A DNA stretch of 64,000 nucleotides, taken from assembly GCA_963733915.1 (NCBI GenBank), contig CAVTEP010000011.1:1-64000 (forward strand), in the 5' to 3' direction. The first letter of the stretch is position 1. Each line of letters begins with the position of its first letter. Positions 29,990 through 38,549 of this stretch are shown here, one piece after another. A model generated the notes under the pieces. That model was not told where the DNA came from. It worked only from the letters and a program-made list of their open reading frames with translations, and searched no databases. The translations under genes and the position numbers were made by a program. The stretch is from Sulfomarinibacter sp963733915. GTDB taxonomy: Bacteria; Acidobacteriota; Thermoanaerobaculia; Thermoanaerobaculales; Sulfomarinibacteraceae.

Positions 29990-30769
29990 CTAGATCGCCT
30001 TCGCTTCGTCGCGAAGCAGTTTTACGAGTTCGGCCGCAGCCGCCGCCGGGTCGTCCTCGCCCTGAATGATGGTTCCCGCCGTCTTTGCCGGCGGCAGCTC
30101 GAGGCTCTCCACCTTGTAGAAGGGGTCGGTTCCCTCCTCGATCCCGAGGCTCGCGACCTCGATCTTCTCGACCGGCTTCTTCTTGGCCGCCATGATGCCC
30201 TTGAGTGCGGCGTAGCGCGGCTCGTTGAGGCCCTTCTGGCAGGTGATCACCGCCGGAAGCGGGCTCTCCACCACCTCCTTGCCGCCCTCCACCTCGCTGC
30301 CAGCGGTGAGCGAGCCGTCACCGACCTCGAGCTCGGTGACGTTGACGACGTGCGGCAGACCGAGGAGCTCGGCCAGCATCTGGCCGACCTGGCTGCAGTC
30401 TGTTCCGACGCCTTTGAAGCCGCACAGAACGAGATCGTACTGGCGGTCTTTGAGCGCCGCGGCCAGGACCTTGGCGATCGTGAAGCTGTCGCCGAGGGTC
30501 GCTGAACCGCCGAGGACATGAATGGCCTGGTGAGCGCCGCGGGCGAGACAGTCACGCAGCGACGCTTCGGCGTGTTCCGGACCATAGGTCACGACCGTGA
30601 CCTCGCCCCCCTTGGCTTCGGTGAGTTGCAGGGCCTCCTCGAGGGCGTACTCGTCGTACGGCGAGACGATCCACTTGATGCCCGCCCCGTCGATGCCCTT
30701 GCCGTCCGATCCGACCTTGATGACCGACGCCGTATCCGGAACGCTGGTCATGCATACGATACAGTTCAC
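29990..30769 (-). CDS. etfB: electron transfer flavoprotein, beta subunit
   Basis: 259 residues, partner of EtfA, carrying AMP. Typical segments: SVPDTASVIKV, WIVSPYDEYALEEALQL, LCGFKGVGTDCSQVGQMLAELLG and the late KGIMAAKKKP. The start is GTG at 30767-30769 with GAAGGAGG upstream. A TetR/FadR-type palindrome lies 33 bases upstream at 30802-30815, suggesting control by fatty acids or acyl-CoA. No acyl-CoA dehydrogenase is adjacent. Confidence 0.97.
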   Translation of the reverse strand: MNCIVCMTSVPDTASVIKVGSDGKGIDGAGIKWIVSPYDEYALEEALQLTEAKGGEVTVVTYGPEHAEASLRDCLARGAHQAIHVLGGSATLGDSFTIAKVLAAALKDRQYDLVLCGFKGVGTDCSQVGQMLAELLGLPHVVNVTELEVGDGSLTAGSEVEGGKEVVESPLPAVITCQKGLNEPRYAALKGIMAAKKKPVEKIEVASLGIEEGTDPFYKVESLELPPAKTAGTIIQGEDDPAAAAAELVKLLRDEAKAI

Positions 30770-30801
30770 GGCTTGCCTCCTTCGGTGTGTGATGGAAAAA
30801 A

Positions 30802-30815
30802 TGAATGGTCATTCA
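30802..30815. promoter_or_regulatory. TetR/FadR-like operator upstream of etfBA
   Basis: TGAATGGTCATTCA is an inverted repeat with a 2-base centre (TGAATG/CATTCA). Bacillus FadR, a TetR-family repressor of beta-oxidation genes including etf, recognises TGAATGA..TCATTCA-type sites. This fits the position just before etfB. Repressor not in the window. Confidence 0.55.
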
Positions 30816-30847
30816 CAGGCGATAGTGTAACACCGCCCGGGCGACGC

Positions 30848-30944
30848 ATTTCGGATTTCGAATTCCGGATTTCGGATTTTCGCTCACCCGCCCGGGCTAT
30901 GAGCTATGGGGCTATGGGGCTATGGGGCTATGGGGCTATGGGCT
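30848..30944. repeat. two tandem short-repeat tracts (ATTTCGG and GGGGCTAT)
   Basis: ATTTCGGATTTCG-AATTCCGG-ATTTCGG at 30848-30879 and, after CTCACCCGCCCGGGC, five to six copies of GGGGCTAT at 30898-30944. ATTTCGG recurs at 27455 and, inverted, at 40376; GGGGCTAT recurs in degenerate form at 56095. The remainder of 30770-31341 holds the copies noted at 31113 and 31214 and no gene. Confidence 0.85.
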
Positions 30945-31112
30945 CAATGCAGCTTTCTGTTGATCGACGCTCAGGCGCTTCTCATCGGGAACTCGAAATG
31001 TCACCTCACCCGAAGAGGGGATCGGCAGGGTCCCCAAGGTTGAAACTCCCGCTTGGCCCTTCAACAAAACCTGAGAGGCGCCGGGAGGAAGCGAGGCGAT
31101 ATCGATGGCGCC

Positions 31113-31142
31113 AGGTCAAATAACACTCCTGCCCCTCAGAAA
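31113..31142. repeat. second copy of the 30-base repeat at 28842
   Basis: Identical to 28842-28871 except one base (AAATAAC against AAAAAAC). The similarity ends after CAGAAA, where the inverted right arm of the first copy is missing. Confidence 0.85.
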
Positions 31143-31213
31143 CCCGTGCGGGCGGCGGCGCGCAGCGGACGAGGTGACGTGACGACGGGCTGGCCCCGGC
31201 AGCCCAGTCGGAA

Positions 31214-31250
31214 CGTCATCCTGAGGAGGGCGGCGCCCGACGAAGGATCT
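31214..31250. repeat. GTCATCCTGAGG...CGACGAAGGATCT intergenic repeat
   Basis: CGTCATCCTGAGGAGGG, a short G/C core and CGACGAAGGATCT. I recognise this as a form of a dispersed intergenic repeat common in several phyla including Acidobacteria and Chloroflexi. A very G/C-rich stretch follows up to the CLC gene stop. Confidence 0.6.
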
Positions 31251-31341
31251 GGGGGGCTCGTCCGAGAACGGAGATCCGAGAACCCGTGGCCGCGGGCCCC
31301 GCCCGCGGCGGGCGGGCACGGACGCCACGACAGGACCGGTG

Positions 31342-33156
31342 TCAGTCGGCGTGTTCTTCGCGCAGGCGGCGGATCTCGCGGTCGTAGACCTCCATCACCT
31401 GGTGGTGCCGCAAAAGCCCGATCACCGGCGCCGGGGGGGCGGCGGCAAGAACCGGGAGGATCTCACGCTGGAGGGCGGTGAAACGCTGAACCGCGGTGTG
31501 GAGGTCGTCATCGGGGACCAGATAGGCCATACCACGGGCGGTCACCCCGAGATCTGAGGCCACAAGCAACGGCCAGACTTCGGGTGTCGCCATGACGCGG
31601 CGCACATCGTTGATGCTGAACATCCCCTCCACCTCACCGTCTTTTCTGACCACCGGAAACGCATACTGGTCGGTGTCAGCGACGATCTCCAACACGGACT
31701 CGAAGGAGGCGCCGGTTGGCACCGAGATGACTTCCCGGTCGCGATCCATGACCTCGTCCACGGTCAACCGCTCGAGAACGTCGACCTGAAACTCACCGAC
31801 ATGCGCCGGAGAGTCGATGCGGCCCGGCACCTGCGCTTCGTAGATGCTGACCCCGCGCATCAACAGGTAGGCGACCGACGACACCAGCATCATCGGCACC
31901 AGCAGCCCATAAGAGCCGCTCATCTCCGCGACCATGACGAGGGAGGCGACAGGGACCTTGGCGACGCCCGCGAAGAACCCGCCCATGCCCACCAGCACAC
32001 AGGCGGCGGTGGGCGGAGCGAGTTGCGGCGCAACGCGTTGGGCGAGGTCGGCAAAGACCGCCCCGGTGACGCCGCCGATCACCAACGACGGCGCAAAAAC
32101 GCCGCCCGATCCCCCCGACGAAATGGTGAACGAGGTGGCGAGGATCTTGGCCGGCACCAACAGCAGGAGAATCTTGAGCGGCAACTGCTCGTCCAGGGTG
32201 AGTTGCAGCCAGCCGTAGCCACCGCCGAGGACCTGTGGCACCGCCATGGCGAGCACCGCCACCAGCAGGCCGCCGACCGCAGGCTTGGTCCAGCTCGGTA
32301 TCGGCATCGGGCGGAAAACCTTGTCCCTCATGCCATAGAAGACCTTGACGTAGATGACTCCAACTACCGCGACCACCATGCCGAGGACAAGATAGGCCAG
32401 CAGTTCGTGTGGGCGCACGAAATGGATATCAGTGGTGTGAAAAATGGCGCTCCATCCGGTCAGCGATGCCACAACCACGTACGACACGATCGACGAGATG
32501 ATCGCCGGTATGAGCGCCTCCGACTCGAAATCAGGATCTGAGTACAGCACCTCGACCGCAAACAGCGCGGCGCCAAGCGGTGCCCGGAACATGCCGCCGA
32601 CGCCGGCCGCCACACCGGATATCACGAGCACCCGGCGGTCGTGATAGCCGAGGCGGAGGAGGTCCGCAAGATAGGAGCCGAAGCCGGCGCCCACCTGCGC
32701 CACCGGCCCCTCGCGGCCTGCCGAGCCGCCCGCGCCGATAGTCAACATCGACGTCAGCAGCTTTACCGGCACGACCCGCTTGCGGATGATCGCCCGGCCC
32801 CGGTGATAGGCGTTGATGACGGCATCGGTGCCGTGGCCCTCGGCCTCGGGTGCGAAGGTCGATACAATCCATCCCACCAGGAGTCCAGCCAAGGGGAGCA
32901 CGATCAGCAGCATCCACGGTCGTTCCGGCATGCTCCAGATCTGCGCAGCCGAGTCGCCGTGGCCTGGAGCTTGAAAGCCGACGAAACCGCCGAGCAGGAC
33001 CGATCCGATTCCTTTGACGCCCCAGGTCAGCAGAGTGCCGCCGAGACCGGCCACCACCCCTACCAGCAGGGCCAGCACCATCCAACGGCCGAAGTTGAAG
33101 AGATCGACACGGCTCGAAAACCGTGCCACCTCCTTGATCCACGCGTTTGTCCGCAA
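31342..33156 (-). CDS. CLC-type chloride channel/transporter with C-terminal CBS pair
   Basis: 604 residues. The membrane part has the CLC selectivity elements GAGGSAGREGP (gating glutamate present), SGGSGGVFAPSL and the APLGAALFAVEVLY helix. About 11 hydrophobic stretches span 25-440. The last 150 residues are two CBS domains (VDEVMDRDREVISVP, YAFPVVRKDGEVEGMFSINDVRRVM, YLVPDDDLHTAV), which usually bind adenine nucleotides and gate the pore. It moves chloride across the inner membrane, by channel or H+ exchange. The start is TTG at 33154-33156 with GAGGTGG upstream, somewhat uncertain. Confidence 0.92.
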   Translation of the reverse strand: MRTNAWIKEVARFSSRVDLFNFGRWMVLALLVGVVAGLGGTLLTWGVKGIGSVLLGGFVGFQAPGHGDSAAQIWSMPERPWMLLIVLPLAGLLVGWIVSTFAPEAEGHGTDAVINAYHRGRAIIRKRVVPVKLLTSMLTIGAGGSAGREGPVAQVGAGFGSYLADLLRLGYHDRRVLVISGVAAGVGGMFRAPLGAALFAVEVLYSDPDFESEALIPAIISSIVSYVVVASLTGWSAIFHTTDIHFVRPHELLAYLVLGMVVAVVGVIYVKVFYGMRDKVFRPMPIPSWTKPAVGGLLVAVLAMAVPQVLGGGYGWLQLTLDEQLPLKILLLLVPAKILATSFTISSGGSGGVFAPSLVIGGVTGAVFADLAQRVAPQLAPPTAACVLVGMGGFFAGVAKVPVASLVMVAEMSGSYGLLVPMMLVSSVAYLLMRGVSIYEAQVPGRIDSPAHVGEFQVDVLERLTVDEVMDRDREVISVPTGASFESVLEIVADTDQYAFPVVRKDGEVEGMFSINDVRRVMATPEVWPLLVASDLGVTARGMAYLVPDDDLHTAVQRFTALQREILPVLAAAPPAPVIGLLRHHQVMEVYDREIRRLREEHAD

Positions 33157-33260
33157 TTCTGCCCACCTCGCTCATGCGGCGTGTTTCTTGATTCGGACTA
33201 CCCGGCCTGCCCTTATGCTCGAATATTCCGTGGCTTCAACTCAGAGGGCAAACGAACGAC

Positions 33261-34499
33261 TCAGTCGAAGCTGCCGACAACCAGACAGGCGTTGGTACCG
33301 CCGAACCCGAAGGAGTTTGTCAGCGCCACTTTGAGGTCTGCCTCGCGGGCGGTGTGCGGCACGTAATCGAGATCGTTCTCCGGATCCGGATTGTCGAGAT
33401 TGATGGTCGGGGGGATGACGCCGCTGGCTAGGGCCAACACCGTGACCCCAAACTCGAGACCACCGGCCGCACCCAGCAGATGACCGGTCATCGACTTCGT
33501 CGAAGACACCATCAGCTTCCGAGCATGGTCGCCGAAGACACCTTTGATGGCGATGGTCTCGACAAGGTCGCCGGCCGGCGTCGAGGTCCCGTGTGCATTG
33601 ATGTAGCCGACATCCTCCGGATTGCGCGATGCATCGTCGAGGGCGGCCCTCATGGCCCTGATAGCACCGTCGCCGTCCTCCGACGGGGCGGAGATATGGT
33701 AGGCGTCGGACGACATCCCGAAGCCGAGCACCTCGGCGAGGATCGGCGCGCCCCGCCGCCGCGCGTGCTCGAGCTCCTCGAGAACCACGATCCCAGCGCC
33801 CTCGCCGATGACGAAGCCGTCGCGGTCCCTGTCCCACGGGCGGGACGCGCGTTCGGGATCGTCATTGCGGGTCGAAAGCGCCCGCATCGATGCAAAACCA
33901 GCCAACGGCATGGGCGAGATGACCGCCTCGGAACCACCGGCGATGATCGCGTCTGCATAGCCGTGACGGATATAGAGCAGCGCGTCGCCGATGGCGTGGG
34001 CCGAGGTCGAGCAGGCCGTGCAGGTGGCCATGTTCGGTCCCTTGGCGCCGGTGCGAATACTCACCAAGCCCGAGCACATATTGATGATCGCTCCGGGGAT
34101 GAAAAAAGGTGAGACCCGTTTCGGGCCGCGATCCCGCAGGACGTCGTGTTGGCGTTCGATCAGCGGGAAGCCGCCGATTCCTGAGCCGATGACGACGCCG
34201 ACGCGGGTCGAGTTCTCGTCAGTGATCTGCAGACCCGACCGTTCGAGGGCTATCTCACTCGCGGCCAGCGCGATATGCACGAAACGATCGAACTTTTTGA
34301 CTTCTTTCGGCTCGATCCACTGCTCCGGATCAAAACCGTCGACTTCGGCCGCGATACGGACCGTAAATTCCGAAGCGTCAAACTGCGTAATGGCGGAGAC
34401 ACCACTCCTGCCGGCCACCAGGCCGTCCCAGGTCGGTCCGGTTCCGATCCCGAGCGGCGAGACCAGACCGACTCCGGTGACCACCACCCGTCGCGGCAT
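33261..34499 (-). CDS. fabF: beta-ketoacyl-ACP synthase II
   Basis: 412 residues. Condenses malonyl-ACP with acyl-ACP in fatty-acid elongation, in the cytoplasm. The Cys-His-His triad is visible: CTACSTSAHAIGDAL, INAHGTSTPAGD and STKSMTGHLLGAAG. It opens RRVVVTGVGLVSPLG and ends NSFGFGGTNACLV. The ATG at 34497-34499 overlaps the acpP stop by one base (TGATG), so the two are translated together as in many bacteria. Confidence 0.97.
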   Translation of the reverse strand: MPRRVVVTGVGLVSPLGIGTGPTWDGLVAGRSGVSAITQFDASEFTVRIAAEVDGFDPEQWIEPKEVKKFDRFVHIALAASEIALERSGLQITDENSTRVGVVIGSGIGGFPLIERQHDVLRDRGPKRVSPFFIPGAIINMCSGLVSIRTGAKGPNMATCTACSTSAHAIGDALLYIRHGYADAIIAGGSEAVISPMPLAGFASMRALSTRNDDPERASRPWDRDRDGFVIGEGAGIVVLEELEHARRRGAPILAEVLGFGMSSDAYHISAPSEDGDGAIRAMRAALDDASRNPEDVGYINAHGTSTPAGDLVETIAIKGVFGDHARKLMVSSTKSMTGHLLGAAGGLEFGVTVLALASGVIPPTINLDNPDPENDLDYVPHTAREADLKVALTNSFGFGGTNACLVVGSFD

Positions 34500-34735
34500 C
34501 AACCAGCCAGGTTCTGCTTCAGGAACTCGGTGGCGTCCTTGACGGTCGCGATCTTCTCGGCTGCCTCGTCGGGAATCTCGACACCGAACTCTTCCTCGAA
34601 GGCCATCACCAGCTCGACGACGTCGAGCGAGTCGGCGCCCAGGTCGTCTACGAACGACGCCTCGACGGTCACTTTGTCGGCATCGACGCCGAGTTGCTGC
34701 ACGATGATTTCTTTGACCTTGGCTTCGACATCCAT
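34499..34735 (-). CDS. acpP: acyl carrier protein
   Basis: 78 residues, acidic. Carries growing acyl chains on phosphopantetheine attached to the serine in GADSLDVVELVMAFEEEF. The start ATG 34733-34735 follows GGAGGAGCAGAAAATC. One base of overlap with fabF downstream. The upstream region is the divergent intergenic stretch shared with the HTH-EIIA gene. Confidence 0.98.
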   Translation of the reverse strand: MDVEAKVKEIIVQQLGVDADKVTVEASFVDDLGADSLDVVELVMAFEEEFGVEIPDEAAEKIATVKDATEFLKQNLAG

Positions 34736-34978
34736 GATTTTCTGCTCCTCCTCCGATTGTCGCTCGTATTGACATCCTCGTCGTGCCGGCTGCGTGGTAG
34801 GGAGCGAAGGACCCGACAACAGGGGCTGCACCCGGTGACACCGGGCGCGGCATGAATGCTGGGTCCGCCGGACACCCTCCCAAATCGCGAGCAAGCGTTC
34901 GACGCGATCTGCAACGTACGCTTGAACGGAGTACGTGATAGCACACAGACTCATCCCACGCAAGTGTCTGCGCATTCC

Positions 34979-35007
34979 TTGACATCGTTCTGAAAAAGGA
35001 GTATTCA
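34979..35007 (+). promoter_or_regulatory. sigma-70-type promoter of the HTH-EIIA gene
   Basis: TTGACA (34979-34984) and TATTCA (35002-35007) are separated by 17 bases, a near-consensus housekeeping promoter. Transcription would start near 35014, about 35 bases before the ATG at 35049. The rest of 34736-35048 carries no gene. Confidence 0.75.
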
Positions 35008-35048
35008 GCCAGATAGCGCCGCATTCGGTCGGCGATGGGAGGCAAGCG

Positions 35049-35762
35049 ATGGAGTCTTATCTGACCGCCAAGGAAGCCGCCGACTATCTCAAGCTGGCCG
35101 AGCGCACCTTGGTGCGACTGGCCCACGAAGGCAAGATCCCGGGGGTCAAGATCGGTGGCCAATGGCGGTTCCGTCGCGCCCTCCTCGACGAGTACCTGGA
35201 CACCCTGGCCTCGGAATCGGTCGGCACCTCGGGCGCCTCGCCAAATCAAGTCATCGACGCTCCGATGGAGGAGATCTTCACGGTCGACCAGATCATCACT
35301 GACCTCAAGGCGAGCAACCGACCTGAAGTCATCCACGCGATGGCGAAGCACGTCACGGGGCTCGGGTTGGTTGAAGACCAATCGTGGCTCGAGGCGGCCC
35401 TGGCTGCCCGCGAACGGCTGGTGCCGACTGCGGTACCGGAAGGCGTCGCCTTTCTTCACGCTCGCCGCCGAGCGGCAGACAAGTTCCCGAAGCAGTTCAT
35501 CGCGATGGGCAGGTCACCCGAGGGAGTGGTATTCGGATCGCCCGACATGGGCACGACCAAGATCTTCTTCCTGCTCGCGCTGCGCAACGACGCACTCCAC
35601 CTGCGCTGGCTTTCCCGGCTGGCATGGATCGTTCGCAACCCATCGCGGTTGGCCAGGCTGTCGGAGGCCGATTCGGCGCAGGCCATCCACGAGGCCATGC
35701 TCGAAGCTGCGGGTAGTCTGCCGGGCGCGCTCAGACCGACCGGGGCGCCGGCAGGACGCTGA
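35049..35762 (+). CDS. MerR/excisionase-type HTH fused to PTS EIIA (nitrogen/fructose type)
   Basis: 237 residues. Residues 1-50 are a helix-turn-helix of the excisionase type (YLTAKEAADYLKLAERTLVRLAHEGKIPGVKIGGQWRF). After a short linker, residues about 75-220 are a PTS_EIIA_2 domain with the phosphorylatable histidine in EGVAFLHAR. Because no sugar permease is adjacent, it is probably a regulator whose DNA binding depends on phosphorylation by an HPr-like protein (inference from the fusion). GGGAGGCAAGCG precedes the ATG. It ends at a repeat-hairpin element. Confidence 0.88.
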   Translation: MESYLTAKEAADYLKLAERTLVRLAHEGKIPGVKIGGQWRFRRALLDEYLDTLASESVGTSGASPNQVIDAPMEEIFTVDQIITDLKASNRPEVIHAMAKHVTGLGLVEDQSWLEAALAARERLVPTAVPEGVAFLHARRRAADKFPKQFIAMGRSPEGVVFGSPDMGTTKIFFLLALRNDALHLRWLSRLAWIVRNPSRLARLSEADSAQAIHEAMLEAAGSLPGALRPTGAPAGR

Positions 35763-35764
35763 CT

Positions 35765-35871
35765 CAGTTTTGAGTTTTCAGTTTTGAGTTTTGAGTTGGT
35801 GGCGCCTCGCTCCCGAGGATTCCGGGAGGTTGGGGGAAAACTGAAAACTCATAACTCAACACTCAAAACTC
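35765..35871. repeat. 3'-end hairpin of TTTTGAG heptamers
   Basis: CAGTTTTGAGTTTTCAGTTTTGAG (35765-35796 region) repeats the heptamer TTTTGAG. After a G/C-rich core, the right arm (GAAAACTGAAAACTC, ACTCAAAACT) is its inverted counterpart. It begins three bases after the HTH-EIIA stop and may act as its terminator. Confidence 0.85.
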
Positions 35872-35890
35872 CGTCTACAATGGGCTTTCA

Positions 35891-36457
35891 ATGAAGATAG
35901 CCATGATCGGCAGCCACGGTGTCGGCAAGACGACCCTCTGTTACGAGCTCGCCGCCGCCCTCAAGCGCCGCAACGCCGACGTGGAGATGGTGCGTGAGGT
36001 CGCCCGCCGGTGCCCGCTGCCGATCAACCAGGAGACAACCATCGCCGCCCAGGAGTGGATCCTTCACACCCAGGTCGCGTGGGAGATCGAGGCAACGGCG
36101 ACCGCAGATGTCGTGCTCTGTGACCGGTCGGTCCTCGACAACTACTGTTATCTCGTGCACGCATCCGGAACTCTGCGCGCCTGGGAGAGCTTTATCGACC
36201 ACTGGTTACCGACCTACGACCAGCTCATCCACGTTCCGATCTCGGATCGACCGTCTTACGACGGCGTCCGGGCCGTCGACCCCGGCTTTCAGGAGCTCAT
36301 CGATGTGCTCCTCGAAGGCATGATCACCGCCCGCGCCATCAAGCCGCTGCGGCTCAACCGGTCGAACCGGGAACATTGGTGTGACGTCATCGTCGAAGCG
36401 GTGTTACCGAGGATCGAGCCGACCCTGCCATTGTTCGAGGAGAGCGAAATTCCATGA
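35891..36457 (+). CDS. P-loop NTPase/kinase-like protein (AAA_28 type)
   Basis: 188 residues. Walker A is GSHGVGKTT near the N terminus; a Walker B-like VVLCDRSVLDNY is near residue 80. The layout resembles the AAA_28/NadR-kinase/thymidylate-kinase-like group that phosphorylates small nucleotides or binds nucleotides, but the substrate is not identifiable. First gene of a five-gene run; its stop overlaps the next start by four bases (ATGA). Confidence 0.75.
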   Translation: MKIAMIGSHGVGKTTLCYELAAALKRRNADVEMVREVARRCPLPINQETTIAAQEWILHTQVAWEIEATATADVVLCDRSVLDNYCYLVHASGTLRAWESFIDHWLPTYDQLIHVPISDRPSYDGVRAVDPGFQELIDVLLEGMITARAIKPLRLNRSNREHWCDVIVEAVLPRIEPTLPLFEESEIP

Positions 36458-37200
36458 CCGGGCGGAGGACCGACCGGCCGTCGCCAGCGCACGGCAGCCT
36501 CGACGAAACCACCGCCGATCTGGTCCAGGTCATTGATGGCTCGGTCGCACAACTGTGGGAAACAATCGAGTCACTGGAACGCCTGCAACCCCGCAACCTC
36601 GAGCGCTTTCGAGTGTCGATCTTCGGGTCGGCCAGGACCGATGCTTCGCATCCCCTCTTTGCCGAAGGGCACGAGCTCGCACGGCGCCTCGCCGAAGCGG
36701 GTTGCGACATCGTCACCGGTGGCGGCGGCGGTCTCATGCAGGCGGTGGACCAAGGTGCCTCCAAGGGAGCGCTGAGCCACCCGGCCGACGGAGAGCTGCC
36801 GGTGCGGCTGGTGACCGACTCCGGAACCGCCCCGTTTGTGGAACGGGTATACCGCCACCGCACGTTCTTTTCCCGCCTCCACCATTTTGTTCGGCTTTCG
36901 TCGGCATTTATCGTTCTCCCCGGCGGCATCGGTTCAACCCTCGAAGCGATGATGGTGTGGCAGCTCCTTCAGGCAAAGCACCTGCCGCCAACGCCATTCA
37001 TTCTCTATGGCGCCCACTGGCGCGGACTCCTTCGCTGGATCGAGGATGAGGCCCTGAACCAGCGCTACGTCGAAGAAGAGGATCTTCGCCTGCCGACCTT
37101 GGTGGACACCGTCGACGAAGTGGTCGAGCTGATCCTCACGACCTTGCACGATTTCCGGGTCCGGCGAATGGCGGAACAGGATGCGGGGCCGGGACCGTGA
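36454..37200 (+). CDS. LOG-family protein (putative nucleotide phosphoribohydrolase)
   Basis: 248 residues. The Rossmann core has SIFGSART near 60, GGGGGLMQAVDQGA and PGGIGSTLEAMMVWQ, matching the LOG family signature PGGxGTxxE, with Ser in place of Thr. LOG proteins hydrolyse nucleoside 5'-monophosphates to base and ribose 5-phosphate; some are wrongly named lysine decarboxylases. The N-terminal 50 residues are an extra helical part. Overlaps its neighbours by four bases on both sides. Confidence 0.85.
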   Translation: MTGRRTDRPSPAHGSLDETTADLVQVIDGSVAQLWETIESLERLQPRNLERFRVSIFGSARTDASHPLFAEGHELARRLAEAGCDIVTGGGGGLMQAVDQGASKGALSHPADGELPVRLVTDSGTAPFVERVYRHRTFFSRLHHFVRLSSAFIVLPGGIGSTLEAMMVWQLLQAKHLPPTPFILYGAHWRGLLRWIEDEALNQRYVEEEDLRLPTLVDTVDEVVELILTTLHDFRVRRMAEQDAGPGP

Positions 37201-38549
37201 CCGGCGAGCGCCCGGGTCCCGATCTCCTGATTCGCGGCGGGCTCGTGTTGCCGATGACTCCTGACCGCGAGTGGTTCGACGGCGACGTCACGGTTCGCGG
37301 ATCGCGGATCGAGGCCGTGACCCGGGGCACGGCGGAGGCTGGCCCGGAGACCCGGGTGCTCGATGCGAACGGAGCCGTCATCCTGCCTGGATTTGTCCAG
37401 GGCCATGTCCACGTTGTGCAGTCGCTGCTCCGTCATCAAGCTGACGGGTTGGCGCTCCTCGACTGGCTCAAGCTCCGCACCTGGCCCTACGAGGCGGCGC
37501 TCGACGGCGATGCCGTCGAAGTTGCGGCCGAGCTCGGGATTGCCGAGCTCCTGTGCGGCGGCACGACAACCGCTCTGGACTTCGGAACCACCCACGACCA
37601 CGACCGGGTGTTTCGAGCCGCCGAACGAATGGGAATCCGGCTGGTCTCCGGCAAGACTCACATGGACGTGGGTAATGGCGCACCTGCGGTATTGCTCGAG
37701 GACCCGGATCGCTCGCTCGCAGATGCGGCCGAACTCGGCCTTCGCTGGCACGGTGCCGCGGACGGCCGGCTGCGCTACGCGGTGGCGCCCCGCTTCGCAC
37801 TGTCGTGCTCACCCGGTCTTCTCCGGGGCTGTGCCGACCTCGCGCGCGAGCACGGTTGGATGCTCGAGACGCACGCCGCGGAAAACCGGGACGAGGTCGC
37901 CGCCGTTCGTGCCCTCAGCGGCCGGGGCAACATCGAGTTCCTGGAAGATCATGGCCTGGCCGGCGATGACGTAGTCCTCGCTCACGGAGTTCACCTCGAG
38001 CCAGCCGAGATAGAGAGCTTGACCGACTCCCGCACAATCGTCTGCCACTGCCCGGGCGCCAACCTCAAGCTCGGTTCAGGGATTGCCGACCTGCCCGGCC
38101 TGCTCGCGGCCGGGGTGCGCGTGATGCTGGGCGCGGACGGTCCGCCGTGTAACAACCGGTTATCGGTATTCCACGAAATGAGCCTTGCAGCGACCCTCCA
38201 CAACATTCGCCACGGCCCCGCGGCCATCGATGCCTGGAGGGTTTTGGAAATGGCCACTCGCGAAGGCGCCGCCTGCCTTCAGCTCGAGGATGAAGTCGGA
38301 ACGCTGGAGGCGGGGAAGGCGGCCGACGTCGTCGTGGTTGACCTTGAAGAGTGGTCGGGACTTCCGGGCGGAGACCCCGCTTCGAGAATCGTCTATGGCG
38401 GCAGCGCGCAAATGGTCCGCCACGTGGTGGTGGCCGGGCGGCCACTGGTGGTGAACCGTAAATTGGTGAACTGCGATGAGGCGGCTCTCCGGCTGAAAAT
38501 CGACGCCGCATGGAGGGCGACCCGGCGAAGGATGGAGGAGATGCAATGA
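37197..38549 (+). CDS. amidohydrolase of the MTA/SAH (nucleoside) deaminase type
   Basis: 450 residues. Metal-dependent deaminase of the ATZ/TRZ-like group: GFVQGHVHVVQSLLRHQADGL (HxH ligands), METHAAEN (His and Glu), ALAHGVHL-like VVLAHGVHLEP and MLGADGPPCNN (Asp). Members deaminate S-adenosylhomocysteine, methylthioadenosine, 5'-deoxyadenosine or guanine-like compounds. Its LOG and NTPase neighbours fit nucleotide or nucleoside salvage. GTG start at 37197 overlapping the LOG stop (GTGA). Confidence 0.85.
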   Translation: MTGERPGPDLLIRGGLVLPMTPDREWFDGDVTVRGSRIEAVTRGTAEAGPETRVLDANGAVILPGFVQGHVHVVQSLLRHQADGLALLDWLKLRTWPYEAALDGDAVEVAAELGIAELLCGGTTTALDFGTTHDHDRVFRAAERMGIRLVSGKTHMDVGNGAPAVLLEDPDRSLADAAELGLRWHGAADGRLRYAVAPRFALSCSPGLLRGCADLAREHGWMLETHAAENRDEVAAVRALSGRGNIEFLEDHGLAGDDVVLAHGVHLEPAEIESLTDSRTIVCHCPGANLKLGSGIADLPGLLAAGVRVMLGADGPPCNNRLSVFHEMSLAATLHNIRHGPAAIDAWRVLEMATREGAACLQLEDEVGTLEAGKAADVVVVDLEEWSGLPGGDPASRIVYGGSAQMVRHVVVAGRPLVVNRKLVNCDEAALRLKIDAAWRATRRRMEEMQ

